Below, one piece after another: positions 1 through 8,948 of a stretch of DNA of 64,000 bases; position 1 is the first letter of the stretch, and each line of letters begins with the position of its first letter. The DNA is from Gluconacetobacter takamatsuzukensis (GTDB lineage: Bacteria > Pseudomonadota > Alphaproteobacteria > Acetobacterales > Acetobacteraceae), in the NCBI RefSeq assembly GCF_014174275.1, contig NZ_JABEQK010000001.1:1-64000 (forward strand), written 5' to 3'. Made by a program: the position numbers and the translations under genes. The notes beneath the pieces were generated by a model. The model worked only from the letters and a program-made list of their open reading frames with translations. It made no database searches and had not been told where the DNA came from.

Positions 1-2
1 GA

Positions 3-57
3 ATGCCAGCCTGGCCGCTCGGTTCCGCTACGCTTCACCTCCCGGCCAGGCTGGCAT
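3..57. repeat. Perfect 14-bp inverted repeat with 27-nt loop
   Basis: The arms atgccagcctggcc (3-16) and ggccaggctggcat (44-57) are exact reverse complements around a 27-nt spacer. A stem this long could be a transcription terminator, an intergenic palindromic element or the edge of a mobile unit. There is no T-run after either arm, so a classical intrinsic terminator is not well supported. No gene is seen between it and position 236. Confidence 0.6.
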
Positions 58-236
58 CAGAAGCGCATATCAACTAACTATGAAACCGGACCAGTCATCG
101 CAGGCAGCCCAACAGAATGACGTCTGTATTTCCACGTCCCCTGTCGAACAGAGGACCTGTCGCTTCCCCGGCTATAGCGGGCACCAAGCCGAGGTGCTGG
201 ACGACTATCATTCGGCAATTTCGCTCTCCCATCCGT

Positions 237-755
237 TTATGGCCATGATACTGCGGTTGCTGGCAGGCGCCTCTCGTCGTCAATGACAGTCACGCGGATG
301 GGAGGATTGTCTGACCAACTCCAGAAGACGAGGTTTCTGTCATTTTCCGTCGCTCCAGGGGCAAAGCTCGGGACGACGATGCCAGCTACTCCGCTGGCTA
401 TGAGCGTCTTTGTTAGTTCCCATGATGGCGGTGTCTTGCCCTGGTCGGCAAGATCTTCCCAGGGACAAGCCAGGGTTACGGGGGAGAAGCCAAGATCGTT
501 AAGGCTGGACGGATCGGTCAGATCGAGGACGGGCTCGCTATCGACGTCATAGGCACAGATGGTCAGGGGCTGAGGCTTGAATGGAAAACCCTGCTGGGCT
601 TCAAGCTAGGCCGTCTCCATTCGAAGTGACGTATAAAGGGCAGGCGTGCCGACCGAATTGAATCGTCTCCCATGAAGCGTCGCGCCGTCGCCTGATAATG
701 GGGTGAAAGACCAGCGGGGATTGTGAGCCCTGAATACATGTCCGGTAAACCTCAC
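237..755 (-). pseudogene. RES-domain toxin pseudogene (copy 1, nonsense mutation)
   Basis: This 519-bp stretch aligns end to end, without gaps, with the intact RES-toxin gene at 24223-24741 (about 85-90% identical by eye), including the GTG start (rc of 753-755) and the TAA stop (rc of 237-239). Codon 50, Trp (TGG) in the intact copy, is TAG here (rc of 606-608), so translation would stop after 49 residues. The family degrades NAD+ and is held inactive by an Xre/DUF2384-type antitoxin. With its antitoxin also truncated, this copy is almost certainly dead. Reading frame is otherwise preserved, so the mutation looks fairly recent. Confidence 0.85.
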
Positions 756-868
756 GCGTAACCGCCGGTCGCAATCCGATCCAGGTAACGTCGGACGGCC
801 TCGGCGCGTCCCTCCCGGACTAGCGCCTCGGCAGTCTGATCACCGAAGGAGGGCACGGGTCGTGATCG
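752..868 (-). pseudogene. Truncated Xre/DUF2384-type antitoxin, C-terminal fragment
   Basis: The reverse strand encodes the last 38 or so residues of the antitoxin found intact at 24738-25103, ending in ...RYLDRIATGGYA and a TGA that overlaps the GTG of the toxin copy, exactly as in the intact pair. Similarity to the intact copy stops abruptly at about 868, just after a shared gatcggtaccag, where IS3-type sequence begins. The N-terminal helix-turn-helix half is missing, so no functional antitoxin is made. Confidence 0.8.
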
Positions 869-1119
869 GTACCAGTCGCCGTAGCTCCGTCGGCAGCAGA
901 TCGTCATACTTCTTCTTCCAGTTGAAGTATGTCGCCTGGCTGATCCCAGCCTTCTGACAAACCTCCGCGACGGGGATGCCGTCAGCCCCTTGCTTCAGAA
1001 CGAACGCCTTCTATGTGTCCGAAAATTTCGATGCCTTCATCGCTTTCCGCTTCTCTCAACCAGAGAAACGACACGGAAAACTCTAACCAAAAACAATCCA
1101 ATTTGCCGGGAGCAGATCA
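869..1119 (-). mobile_element. IS3-family insertion sequence remnant (one end plus part of orfA)
   Basis: Reading the reverse strand from 1119, the sequence starts with tgatctgctcccgg, a plausible IS3-family terminus, followed by a short leader and an orfA start (rc of 1038-1040). The frame reads MKASKFSDT, a stop (TAG), then KAFVLKQGADGIPVAEVC and ...SQATYFNWKKKYDDLLP, which is the helix-turn-helix OrfA of the IS3 family. It breaks off at about 869, where it abuts the truncated antitoxin. The rest of the element, including the DDE OrfB, is absent, so this is a deletion scar rather than an active element. Confidence 0.8.
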
Positions 1120-1207
1120 GAATATCGCTGCCCCACGAACAAGCAGAATAATAAGTATGTAGAAGAGAAACGAGCCAACCTCTTCCATGTTCGGTTGATG
1201 ATCGCTT

Positions 1208-2695
1208 TCATGTAGGCCAGCCTCCCCCCAAGGCTCTGAAGGAGCTGACCGCCGCGCGCGCCGCGTTCGCCCGGTTGAGGGCCAGTTGGTCCTGCGAGTC
1301 GAGAAGCTGCCGGTCAGCGTCCAATACGTCCGTCAAAGGAATGATACCCGCCTGGAAGGATTGCTGGGAAAGATCGCGTGCGCGGGTCAGCGAGGCGACT
1401 TCAGTCTGCAATTCACCAGTGCGCTGCTCGGTCTGTACCAGGGTCGTAAATGCATTTTCGATATCCTCGGCGGCGTGGAGAACCGTCACCTGGTAACGCG
1501 CGAGGGCCTCGGCATTGGCGCCACGTGCCTGCTGTACCTCAGCGTCGATTTTGCCGAAATCAAAGATCCGCCAGCGAATGGCGCCTGATCCGACAGCCTG
1601 GAACCCCGGTGCCGTGAATAGATGCTGAGGATTGATGCTCTGAAATCCCAGGATGCCGGAAAGGGAGAGCTTGGGATAATAGTCGCCGAGTGCTGCGCCT
1701 ATCCTGGCATTTGATGCCGCCAGTCTGCGTTCGGCAGCCAGAATGTCCGGTCGGCGGCGCAGCATGTCCGTGGGTTTGTCGGTGGCGCCGATAGCCGGGA
1801 TGGCCGGAATTTCGGACGGCGTTCCCAGTTCCGCAGCATAGGTACCGGGCTGCGCGCCCATCAGCACGTCGAGGCGATTGAGCTGGGCTTCGAGCGCAAT
1901 GCGGATCAGCGGCACGGTCTGGCGGGCGGACTGCAACAGGGCCTCAGTCTGGGCCAGTTCGCGCTCATTCGAAACGCCGCTCGTTCGCCGCTGCCGCACC
2001 AGTTCCAGGAGATGGGCGTCCACCGCGATCTGCCTTTCCGCTACTGCCAGGCGGGCTTGGTCTCCTCGGATCTGGAAATATGCGTCCGCCGCGTCGGCGG
2101 CCACCGTGATACGCTCCCCTACGCGTTCCATCTGTGCGGCTTCTGCCTCGTCACGCGCTGCCTCTTGCCCGCGTCGCAGGCCACCGAACAGGTCGATTTC
2201 CCAGCTTGCAGCGCCACTGACGTCATAGGTGCGATAGTCGCGGTGGAAGTTCGGTACTGTGCGCACGACATGGCCGATCAGCCCCTCCTGAGACAGTCGG
2301 TTTGCGGATGCCTGCGGATTGAAATCCAAGGTCGGGAGCAAACGCGCCGTGGCCGCCTCCGCGGCGCCTCGCGACTGGCGGACGCGCGCTATCGCGGCCG
2401 CGAGATCAAGGTTCTGAGCCAGGACACGCTGTTCTATGCGTAAGAGTTCGAGATCGTGAAATCCCTCCCACCATGTATCCAGCGGTGGAGCTGCGGCTGC
2501 CTGGCGTGCATCGACGGCGGTGGCACTGTGGAAGGGCTGAAGATGCGTAGCGGGCGCATGATAGTTGGGGCCGACCGCGCAGGCCGTCGTCAGGAGCGTC
2601 ATGGCCAAGGCTGCGGCAGAATGCAGTCGCATGCCCATCGTGAGATGACGCAGGGGATTGGCGTTCCGCTGGGATGCGGGAAGCGAAAGATTCAT
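1208..2695 (-). CDS. RND efflux outer-membrane lipoprotein (OprM/NodT family)
   Basis: Outer-membrane channel of a tripartite drug-efflux pump, exporting substrates handed over by the adaptor and RND pump encoded at 3526-7742. With the ATG at 2695 the protein is 495 aa. An N-terminal hydrophobic stretch ends in a lipobox-like LTTAC followed by AVGPNYHAP, which is the typical mature start of NodT/OprM lipoproteins. Two outer-membrane-efflux-protein repeats follow, with characteristic RRRPDILAAERRLAA and LGDYYPKLSLSG segments. The start is uncertain: an ATG at 2638 nearer the signal peptide is possible, and a longer reading to 2770 would run through the operator. It is transcribed away from the tetR gene, with a good promoter (TTGACA, 16-bp spacer, TATATC) inside the operator region. 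Confidence 0.9.
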   Translation of the reverse strand: MNLSLPASQRNANPLRHLTMGMRLHSAAALAMTLLTTACAVGPNYHAPATHLQPFHSATAVDARQAAAAPPLDTWWEGFHDLELLRIEQRVLAQNLDLAAAIARVRQSRGAAEAATARLLPTLDFNPQASANRLSQEGLIGHVVRTVPNFHRDYRTYDVSGAASWEIDLFGGLRRGQEAARDEAEAAQMERVGERITVAADAADAYFQIRGDQARLAVAERQIAVDAHLLELVRQRRTSGVSNERELAQTEALLQSARQTVPLIRIALEAQLNRLDVLMGAQPGTYAAELGTPSEIPAIPAIGATDKPTDMLRRRPDILAAERRLAASNARIGAALGDYYPKLSLSGILGFQSINPQHLFTAPGFQAVGSGAIRWRIFDFGKIDAEVQQARGANAEALARYQVTVLHAAEDIENAFTTLVQTEQRTGELQTEVASLTRARDLSQQSFQAGIIPLTDVLDADRQLLDSQDQLALNRANAARAAVSSFRALGGGWPT

Positions 2696-2746
2696 GGCGC
2701 ACGACTTTCGATCAGCCCCGGACATGCATCGTCCTGGTGTTGTCAA

Positions 2747-2787
2747 GTGACCGATATACATATTCGTCACTCGTTGTCAATTTACAA
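2747..2787. promoter_or_regulatory. Candidate TetR operator in the tetR/outer-membrane-channel intergenic region
   Basis: GTGAC-N14-GTCAC occupies 2747-2770, with extra symmetry in the centre (ATAT/ATAT), and is followed by tcgttgtcaattt. The same outer arms with the same 14-nt spacing, and the same following gtcactcgt...caattt stretch, recur at 3460-3496 before the adaptor gene. The element overlaps the -35/-10 of the leftward channel gene. Inferred to be the binding site of the regulator encoded at 2832. Confidence 0.6.
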
Positions 2788-2802
2788 GCTGCGTTCTATC
2801 TA
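2774..2802 (+). promoter_or_regulatory. Predicted promoter of the tetR gene
   Basis: TTGTCA (2774-2779), a 17-bp spacer and TATCTA (2797-2802) lie 30 bp upstream of the tetR start. The -35 box adjoins the operator, which fits autoregulation. Confidence 0.5.
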
Positions 2803-2831
2803 GAAGGCGGAATTCAGTCGGGAGGAACAGG

Positions 2832-3440
2832 ATGCGCGCGCCTCACAGCGGACAACGCGGCCCGGTCGATCATGAACGCCGGGATCAGATCATGACGGCG
2901 GCCATCGAGCATTTCGGGCATTACGGATACAAGAAGACCACGATCGCTGATCTGGCTGATGCCATCGGGCTGTCAAAGGCCTACATTTACAAATTCTTCG
3001 AATCGAAGAAGGCGATCGGCGAGGCGATCTGCGCGCTTCAGCATGGCAAGATGCAGGCGGATATCCAGGCAATCGTTGAGGAAGACAAGCCGGCTTCCGA
3101 CAGAATGCGCAGGGTTTTCCTCGCTCTGGCGCGCAATACGGTCGCGCTGTTTTCCCACGAGCGTAAACTGCACGATATCGTCTATTCGGCGGTGGAGGAG
3201 GAATGGACGTCTGCCAGGAGTTTTGCCGATGCGTTGCGCGGCATGGTGGAGCACCTGATCCGCGAAGGCCGCGAGGGAGGCGAGTTCGAGCGCAAGACGC
3301 CCGTTGACGAGACCTGTCACGCCATCATGCTGGTCCTGCAGTCGATCTATCATCCCCTCCTGCTCGAACAGCACATGGACACGCTGGACGATGATGCGGC
3401 GACGCTGGCCAGTCTCGTCTTGAGAAGTCTCGCGCCGTGA
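2832..3440 (+). CDS. TetR-family transcriptional regulator of the efflux operon
   Basis: A 202-aa DNA-binding repressor. The N-terminal helix-turn-helix (about residues 35-62) is a clear TetR domain: TTIADLADAIGLSKAYIYKFF followed by ESKKAIGEAI. The C-terminal ligand-binding part has no diagnostic motif. The ATG at 2832 follows a good ribosome binding site (gggaggaacagg). It sits between the divergent outer-membrane channel gene and the co-directional adaptor/pump genes, and identical half-sites are present in both flanking promoter regions, so it very probably represses the whole pump. Inducer unknown. Confidence 0.9.
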   Translation: MRAPHSGQRGPVDHERRDQIMTAAIEHFGHYGYKKTTIADLADAIGLSKAYIYKFFESKKAIGEAICALQHGKMQADIQAIVEEDKPASDRMRRVFLALARNTVALFSHERKLHDIVYSAVEEEWTSARSFADALRGMVEHLIREGREGGEFERKTPVDETCHAIMLVLQSIYHPLLLEQHMDTLDDDAATLASLVLRSLAP

Positions 3441-3459
3441 ATGGGACACAGGGCTTTAT

Positions 3460-3496
3460 GTGACAGATTGACAATATGGTCACTCGTGTACAATTT
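3460..3496. promoter_or_regulatory. Second candidate TetR operator overlapping the adaptor/pump promoter
   Basis: GTGAC-N14-GTCAC at 3460-3483 repeats the outer arms and spacing of the site at 2747-2770. A TTGACA (3468-3473) lies inside it and a TACAAT (3489-3494) just after, spaced 15 bp, giving a plausible promoter for the adaptor gene at 3526. Binding would block RNA polymerase directly. Prediction from sequence only. Confidence 0.55.
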
Positions 3497-3525
3497 GGGC
3501 TTCCAAACCCGTTGGGAGCCCGAAC

Positions 3526-4626
3526 ATGGCTGGAACACGCCTGTCCCTTCTTGCAGCGGCCGGCATCTGCACCGTTTTCGGGCTGTCGGCTTGCAAATCC
3601 AAAGACGATCCTGATCCGCGCACGGCCGACCGCATTGTGGAGACGGTGCGGATCGAGTCCGCAACGACAGCCGAGCATGTCTATACGGGGGTCGTAGCGG
3701 CCCGCGTCCAAAGCGATCTCGGCTTTCGCGTGTCCGGCAAGATTGTCGAGCGCCTGGTGGATACCGGGCAGACAGTGTCCAAGGGGCAGGTGCTGATGCG
3801 CCTGGACCCGACGGATTACCTCCATGCCGTGACGACCCAGGTCGGCAGTGTGGCATCATTGCGCGCCCGCTGGGTCCAGGCCGCGGCGGACGAGCGCCGC
3901 TATCGCGGTCTTGTCGCGACCGGTGCCGTGGCAGCCTCGGCCTACGATCAGGTGAAGGCCGCAGCGGACAGTGCCCGTGCGCAACTGGACGCGGCGATTG
4001 CCCAGGAGAAGATTGCCCGCAACCAGGACGATTATTCCCTGCTGCGGGCGGATGAAGACGGTGTCGTCGTCCAGACCCTGGCGGAACCCGGACATGTCGT
4101 CGCGGCCGGCCAGACCGTGATCGTGCTGGCGCATGCCGGCCCGCGCGAGGCTGCGGTCGACCTACCGGAAGGGGTGCGTCCGATCCTGCATTCCGCGGCG
4201 GAAGCCGAACTGTATGACGAGGGTTCTCGCGTATCCGCGCACCTGCGGCAATTGTCCGACGCCGCCGACCCGCGTACCCGCACGTTCGAGGCCCGTTATG
4301 TCATGGACGGGCCAGGCGCGGACGCGCCGCTGGGGGCGACGGTGCGTGTCCACCTGCCTGAAGCCAGCGACGATCCGTCCGCGCTCGTCGTGCCGTTGGG
4401 CGCCGTCGATGACGAGGGCAGGGGACCCGGCGTCTGGAGCGTGGATAGCCGGGCATCGACGGTCAGCTTTCATCCGGTACAGATCGCACATATCAGCGAA
4501 GATACAGCGACGATCCTCCCCGGTGCGGATCTTCGTTCGGGCATGCTGATCGCTGCGGCCGGCGGTCACTATCTGCATGCCGGAGAGCATGTGCAGATCG
4601 CCTCGACAAAGGTCGCGATGCAATGA
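3526..4626 (+). CDS. RND efflux periplasmic adaptor (membrane fusion protein)
   Basis: A 366-aa lipoprotein linking the inner-membrane pump to the outer-membrane channel. The signal peptide ends in a lipobox FGLSAC with Cys at about residue 24. The barrel-sandwich (lipoyl-like) halves are visible as FRVSGKIVERLVDTGQTVSKG (about 65-85) and the later DEDGVVVQTLAEPGHVVAAG, separated by an Ala-rich alpha-helical hairpin. A beta-barrel and membrane-proximal region follow. Its stop overlaps the start of the pump gene by 4 bp (ATGA), so the two are translationally coupled. Confidence 0.93.
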   Translation: MAGTRLSLLAAAGICTVFGLSACKSKDDPDPRTADRIVETVRIESATTAEHVYTGVVAARVQSDLGFRVSGKIVERLVDTGQTVSKGQVLMRLDPTDYLHAVTTQVGSVASLRARWVQAAADERRYRGLVATGAVAASAYDQVKAAADSARAQLDAAIAQEKIARNQDDYSLLRADEDGVVVQTLAEPGHVVAAGQTVIVLAHAGPREAAVDLPEGVRPILHSAAEAELYDEGSRVSAHLRQLSDAADPRTRTFEARYVMDGPGADAPLGATVRVHLPEASDDPSALVVPLGAVDDEGRGPGVWSVDSRASTVSFHPVQIAHISEDTATILPGADLRSGMLIAAAGGHYLHAGEHVQIASTKVAMQ

Positions 4627-7600
4627 GCGGATTCAATCTTTCTGCCCTCGCGGTGCGCGAGCGCGGGATTACATTGTTCCTGATCGTGGCATTGGCCCTG
4701 TCGGGAGCCTATGCATTCTTCAGCCTCGGTCGGGCCGAGGATCCGCCTTTTACGGTCAAGACCCTGACGGCGACCGCCATCTGGCCGGGCGCCACGGCGC
4801 AGGAAATGCAGGACCTGGTGGCCGATCCGCTGGAAAAGCGCGTGCAGGAACTGCAATGGTACGACCGGGTAGAAACATTGACCCGGCCAGGCCTGGCGCT
4901 GATGATGATTACGCTCAGGGACAACACGCCGCCTGCGGCCGTTCCCGAGCAATTCTACCAGACGCGCAAGAAGCTGTACGACACCATGCCCCTTCTACCG
5001 AGGGGCGTGCAGGGACCATTCGTCAATGACGAATATTCCGATGTCGATTTTGCGGTCTATGCGCTGGACGGTCATGGACTGCCCGAACGCCTGCTGGTCC
5101 GTCAGGCGGAAACGGTGCGGCAGCGCCTGCTGCATGTGCCGGGCGTGCGCAAGGTCGATATTATCGGCGAACGGCCGGAACAGATCTTCGTCAATTTTTC
5201 CAATGCCAGATTGGTCACGCTCGGGATCGGCGCGCAGGACGTGTTCGCGGCACTTCAGCGTCAGAATGCGGTGACGGCCGCGGGTTCGATCGATACGCGC
5301 GGCCCGCAGGTCTTCGTGCGGCTGGACGGTGCGCTGGACGACCTGGAGAAAATTCGCGACATCCCCATCGTGGCGGGCGGCAGGACGCTCAAGATCTCGG
5401 ACATCGCGACGGTGGAGCGGGGATACGAGGACCCACCGACCTACCTTGTCCGGCATGCCGGGGCCCAGACTCTGGTGCTGAACGTCGTGATGCAGGATCA
5501 CTGGAACGGGCTGAAGCTCGGCCAGTCCCTGGCCGCGGCGGAGAAGACGCTGGGGGCAGGACTGCCCGTCGGGGTTACATTGACGAAAATCGTCGACCAG
5601 GCCGGCATCATTCATGCCGCCGTCGGCGAGTTCATGCTGAAGTTTTTCGTGGCCCTCGCGGTGGTGATGGTCGTCAGTCTGGTAAGCCTGGGCTGGCGGG
5701 TCGGCATCGTCGTCGCGGCCGCCGTGCCGCTGACGCTGTCGATCGTCATGGTCATCATGCTTGTGACCGGTCGGGCGCTGGACCGCATCACGCTGGGGGC
5801 GCTGATCATCTCGCTGGGCCTTCTGGTCGATGACGCGATCATCGCGATCGAAATGATGGTGGTGAAGCTGGAGGAAGGGTACGAACGCACGAAGGCCGCT
5901 GCCTATGCCTGGAGCCACACGGCAGCCCCGATGCTGGCCGGTACGCTCGTCACGATCATCGGTTTCACCCCGGTCGGCTTCGCGCGCTCGACCGCCGGCG
6001 AGTATGCCGGCAACATTTTCTGGATCGTCGGTTATGCGCTGCTGACCTCCTGGTTCGTGGCCGTGGTGTTCACGCCCTATCTCGGTGTCAAGCTGTTGCC
6101 GGATATCAAGCGGATCGACGGCGCCTACGAACATATCTACGCCACGCCCAATTACCGCCGTTTCCGGCGCCTTGTCGTGTGGGTCGTGCGGCGTAAATTT
6201 CTGGTCGCGGGGGCGGTGCTGGCGTTGTTCCTGCTGGCTTTCGTTGGCATGGGCGCCGTCCGGCAGCAATTCTTCCCCAGCTCGGACCGCCCGGAACTGC
6301 TGGTCGAGGTGCAGATGCCGGAGGGAACCGGTATCGAAGCCACTACGCGGGTCACGGCCCGTGTGGAAGCATGGTTGAAGACACAGCCCGAGGCAAAGAT
6401 CGTCACCAGCTATGTGGGTGCCGGCGCACCGCGTTTCTTCCTGGCGTACAACCCCGAGTTGCCCGACCCTTCCTTCGCGAAGGTCGTTGTCCTGACACCA
6501 AGTGCCCAGGACCGCGACCGCTTGCGCGATCGTATGCGGCAAGCCGTGGCTCAAGGAATGGCGCCTGATGCCCGGATCCGCGTGACGCAGTTCGTCTTCG
6601 GCCCCTACACCCATTTCCCGGTCATGTTCCGTGTCATGGGACCGGATGCGGATCGGGTGCGTGATATCGCGGCCCAGGTCGGCACGATCATGCGGAACAA
6701 TCCGCATACGCGGCAGGTCAATGCCGATTGGGGCGAGCGCGTACAGACGGCGCATTTCGTGCTGGACCAGGCGCGGCTGCAACTGATCGGCCTGTCCCCC
6801 CAGGAAGCATCCGAACAGATCCAGTTCCTGCTGCTGGGCGTGCCAGTCACGCAGGTTCGCGAGGACGTCCGGACCGTCGATCTCGTGGTTCGCAGCGCAG
6901 GACCCGATCGTCTGGACCCGGCGAAGCTGGGCGACATGACCATCAGCAACCGCACGGGCCAATTGATTCCGCTTGGCCAGATCGGTCATGTCGAGATCCG
7001 TGCCGAAGACCCTATCCTGCGTCGGCGCGACCGGATCCCGACGATCACGCTCCAGAGCGATATCGACGAAAACCTGCAGCCGCCGCAGGTCACGGCGGAG
7101 GTCGATCAGGCTTTGGCGCCGATCCGTGCGACGCTGCCCCCCGGCTATCGTATTGAGGCCGGTGGCAACGCGGAAGAATCCGGAAAGGCAAACAAGGCCC
7201 TGGTGCCGATCTTTCCGGTGATGGTCCTGCTGACCCTGATCGTCCTGGTGTTCGAGACCCGGTCCATCTCCGGCATGTTCATGGTGTTCCTGACGGCCCC
7301 GCTGGGGCTGATCGGGACCGTGCCGACCCTGCTGATCTTCCATCAGCCATTCGGCTTCAACGCGATCCTGGGGCTGATCGGCCTGTCGGGCATCCTGATG
7401 CGCAACACGTTGATTCTGATCGGACAGATCAAGGTCAATCAAGAAGCGGGGCTCGATCCGTTCCATTCGGTGGTCGAGGCGACCGTGCAGCGAGCCCGTC
7501 CGGTCATTCTTACGGCCTTGGCGGCCGTGCTGGCCTTCATCCCGTTGACGGAATCGGTGTTCTGGGGCTCGCTGGCCTATACGCTGATCGGCGGTACGGC

Positions 7601-7742
7601 GGCCGGAACGGGGCTGATCCTGATGTTCCTGCCGGCGCTTTATGCGATCTGGTATCGCATCGGACCTATGAAGGATAGCGAACCCGGGGAACCGGCGGTC
7701 GATCCACACTTCACCGGTGCTCGCGTGCAAGAGGGTGAGTGA
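4623..7742 (+). CDS. RND efflux pump inner-membrane permease (AcrB/MexB superfamily)
   Basis: A 1039-aa proton-driven exporter, the normal length for HAE/AcrB-type pumps. TM1 is near residues 13-32, followed by a large periplasmic pore domain starting at WPGATAQEMQDLVADPLEK. The TM4 proton-relay motif is present as LGLLVDDAIIAIE (about residues 400-412). The second half repeats this architecture (TM block near 530-550, periplasmic domain, then TM8-12 from about 860). It is coupled to the adaptor by a 4-bp overlap. Substrate cannot be told from sequence; TetR control suggests a small-molecule or drug role. Confidence 0.94.
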   Translation: MSGFNLSALAVRERGITLFLIVALALSGAYAFFSLGRAEDPPFTVKTLTATAIWPGATAQEMQDLVADPLEKRVQELQWYDRVETLTRPGLALMMITLRDNTPPAAVPEQFYQTRKKLYDTMPLLPRGVQGPFVNDEYSDVDFAVYALDGHGLPERLLVRQAETVRQRLLHVPGVRKVDIIGERPEQIFVNFSNARLVTLGIGAQDVFAALQRQNAVTAAGSIDTRGPQVFVRLDGALDDLEKIRDIPIVAGGRTLKISDIATVERGYEDPPTYLVRHAGAQTLVLNVVMQDHWNGLKLGQSLAAAEKTLGAGLPVGVTLTKIVDQAGIIHAAVGEFMLKFFVALAVVMVVSLVSLGWRVGIVVAAAVPLTLSIVMVIMLVTGRALDRITLGALIISLGLLVDDAIIAIEMMVVKLEEGYERTKAAAYAWSHTAAPMLAGTLVTIIGFTPVGFARSTAGEYAGNIFWIVGYALLTSWFVAVVFTPYLGVKLLPDIKRIDGAYEHIYATPNYRRFRRLVVWVVRRKFLVAGAVLALFLLAFVGMGAVRQQFFPSSDRPELLVEVQMPEGTGIEATTRVTARVEAWLKTQPEAKIVTSYVGAGAPRFFLAYNPELPDPSFAKVVVLTPSAQDRDRLRDRMRQAVAQGMAPDARIRVTQFVFGPYTHFPVMFRVMGPDADRVRDIAAQVGTIMRNNPHTRQVNADWGERVQTAHFVLDQARLQLIGLSPQEASEQIQFLLLGVPVTQVREDVRTVDLVVRSAGPDRLDPAKLGDMTISNRTGQLIPLGQIGHVEIRAEDPILRRRDRIPTITLQSDIDENLQPPQVTAEVDQALAPIRATLPPGYRIEAGGNAEESGKANKALVPIFPVMVLLTLIVLVFETRSISGMFMVFLTAPLGLIGTVPTLLIFHQPFGFNAILGLIGLSGILMRNTLILIGQIKVNQEAGLDPFHSVVEATVQRARPVILTALAAVLAFIPLTESVFWGSLAYTLIGGTAAGTGLILMFLPALYAIWYRIGPMKDSEPGEPAVDPHFTGARVQEGE

Positions 7743-7851
7743 ATGGAAAAAGTGAATAGCAATCCATTGGCCCTTCGACATGGGGCGTGGGACCCGCGAG
7801 GACCGCCGCCTCGCGGATCAATTCACCCCCACTATCAGTCGGAGAAAGACT

Positions 7852-8577
7852 ATGTCCCTTTCGAATAAAACTGTTTTGATTACGGGCGCGAACCGCGGCA
7901 TCGGCGCGGCGATCTTACGGGAAATGCTGAAGGCCGGTGTAGCGAAAATCTATGCTACCGCACGCGATCCGCATACGCTCCCGTCGTTTGGAGACCCCCG
8001 AGTGATCCCGTTGCAGCTCGATATCACGAGTAATGCATCCGTAAAAGCGGTAGTCAATACTGCGAAGGATGTCGATGTTCTCGTCAACAATGCTGGAACA
8101 CTCGCCCTCGGCGATTATCTCAGCAGCGACTGGGAATCTTTCGAAAATGACATGCACACTAATTTTTTTGGCACTCTCCGTGTTCTGCGGGCTTTCACCC
8201 CACAGTTTGTAGCCCGCAGGTCCGGTACAATCGCGAATGTGATTAGCGTCGTTGGCCTTTCGGCGGTTCCCTTGATGGCCGGTTATTCAGCTTCCAAAGC
8301 GGCTCTGCATTCGATCACCCAGTCCCTGCGCGGAACCCTGGAAAAGGACAACATCACAGTCATTGGTATTTATCCTGGACCAATCGACACTGATTTAGCG
8401 AGATCGGTGCCATACCCGGAAAAGGCCACACCCGAATCCGCGGCAGCTAATATCGTTAGAGGTATCATCGACGGGCAGACCTACATCTTCCCGGATCACT
8501 TGGCACAACAGATCGAAGGACTATGGTCGACAGACAACCGGAAGTTGGAATACGTCGCTTTGCATCTTGGAGGCTAA
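7852..8577 (+). CDS. Short-chain dehydrogenase/reductase (SDR)
   Basis: A 241-aa classical SDR. The Rossmann motif TGANRGIG is at residues 11-18, NNAG near residue 80, and the catalytic YSASK about 65 residues later, all intact. The ATG at 7852 is preferred because gtcggagaaag lies just upstream; a longer frame to 7780 has no ribosome binding site. It lies 109 bp after the pump gene in the same direction and may be read through from it, but its codon use is visibly less GC-rich, suggesting a separate origin. Substrate unknown. Confidence 0.88.
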   Translation: MSLSNKTVLITGANRGIGAAILREMLKAGVAKIYATARDPHTLPSFGDPRVIPLQLDITSNASVKAVVNTAKDVDVLVNNAGTLALGDYLSSDWESFENDMHTNFFGTLRVLRAFTPQFVARRSGTIANVISVVGLSAVPLMAGYSASKAALHSITQSLRGTLEKDNITVIGIYPGPIDTDLARSVPYPEKATPESAAANIVRGIIDGQTYIFPDHLAQQIEGLWSTDNRKLEYVALHLGG

Positions 8578-8710
8578 TTTGTTCTTACTAGACAAGTAGG
8601 CGGCGGATACGTGGCGGGTGTCTCATAAGTTTCTGATTTGGCAAACGAATTGGGTTTCTAAGTTTTCCGTTTACCTGATGGCGCTGAGCCACTCGCCATA
8701 TCCAAGATGA

Positions 8711-8762
8711 TCTGCTTTACGTGCCTCATTCCTGATGGAATGCTCTCGGGGCGTAAAGCAGA
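8711..8762. repeat. 11-bp perfect inverted repeat, 30-nt loop
   Basis: tctgctttacg (8711-8721) is exactly complementary to cgtaaagcaga (8752-8762). It lies in the 371-bp stretch between the SDR and the ketopantoate-reductase-like gene and overlaps an SDR-like remnant, so it may be coincidental. Apart from that remnant I see nothing else in 8578-8948. Confidence 0.4.
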
Positions 8763-8799
8763 GGCTACTCAGATCGACGGCGGCGCAGCGCTGGTCTGA
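8740..8799 (+). pseudogene. Possible SDR C-terminal remnant
   Basis: A 19-codon frame ends KAEATQIDGGAALV and a stop. The pattern ...QxxxxDGGA...V at a protein end is the usual C-terminus of classical SDR enzymes. No upstream SDR sequence remains in frame. It may be the leftover of a deleted paralogue; the match is short and could be chance. Confidence 0.35.
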
Positions 8800-8948
8800 G
8801 TGCTCAAAGCCTTTGGTCGATTGACCTCTTGCACGGTCGGCCGGACGGATCTCAGAAGGCCGGAGAAAATTTGTGCGTATCTAAAACGACATGAAACGTA
8901 TCGAGCGCCTAAGTTCCGATAACTCCGCAAAGCGCCTTCGGGTAGATC

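Noticed and set aside
4995-7781. A 928-codon open frame on the minus strand opposite the RND pump
   Set aside because: Its composition (His/Arg/Gln-rich, no hydrophobic core) is typical of an antisense shadow of a GC-rich gene; the plus-strand pump has all family motifs.
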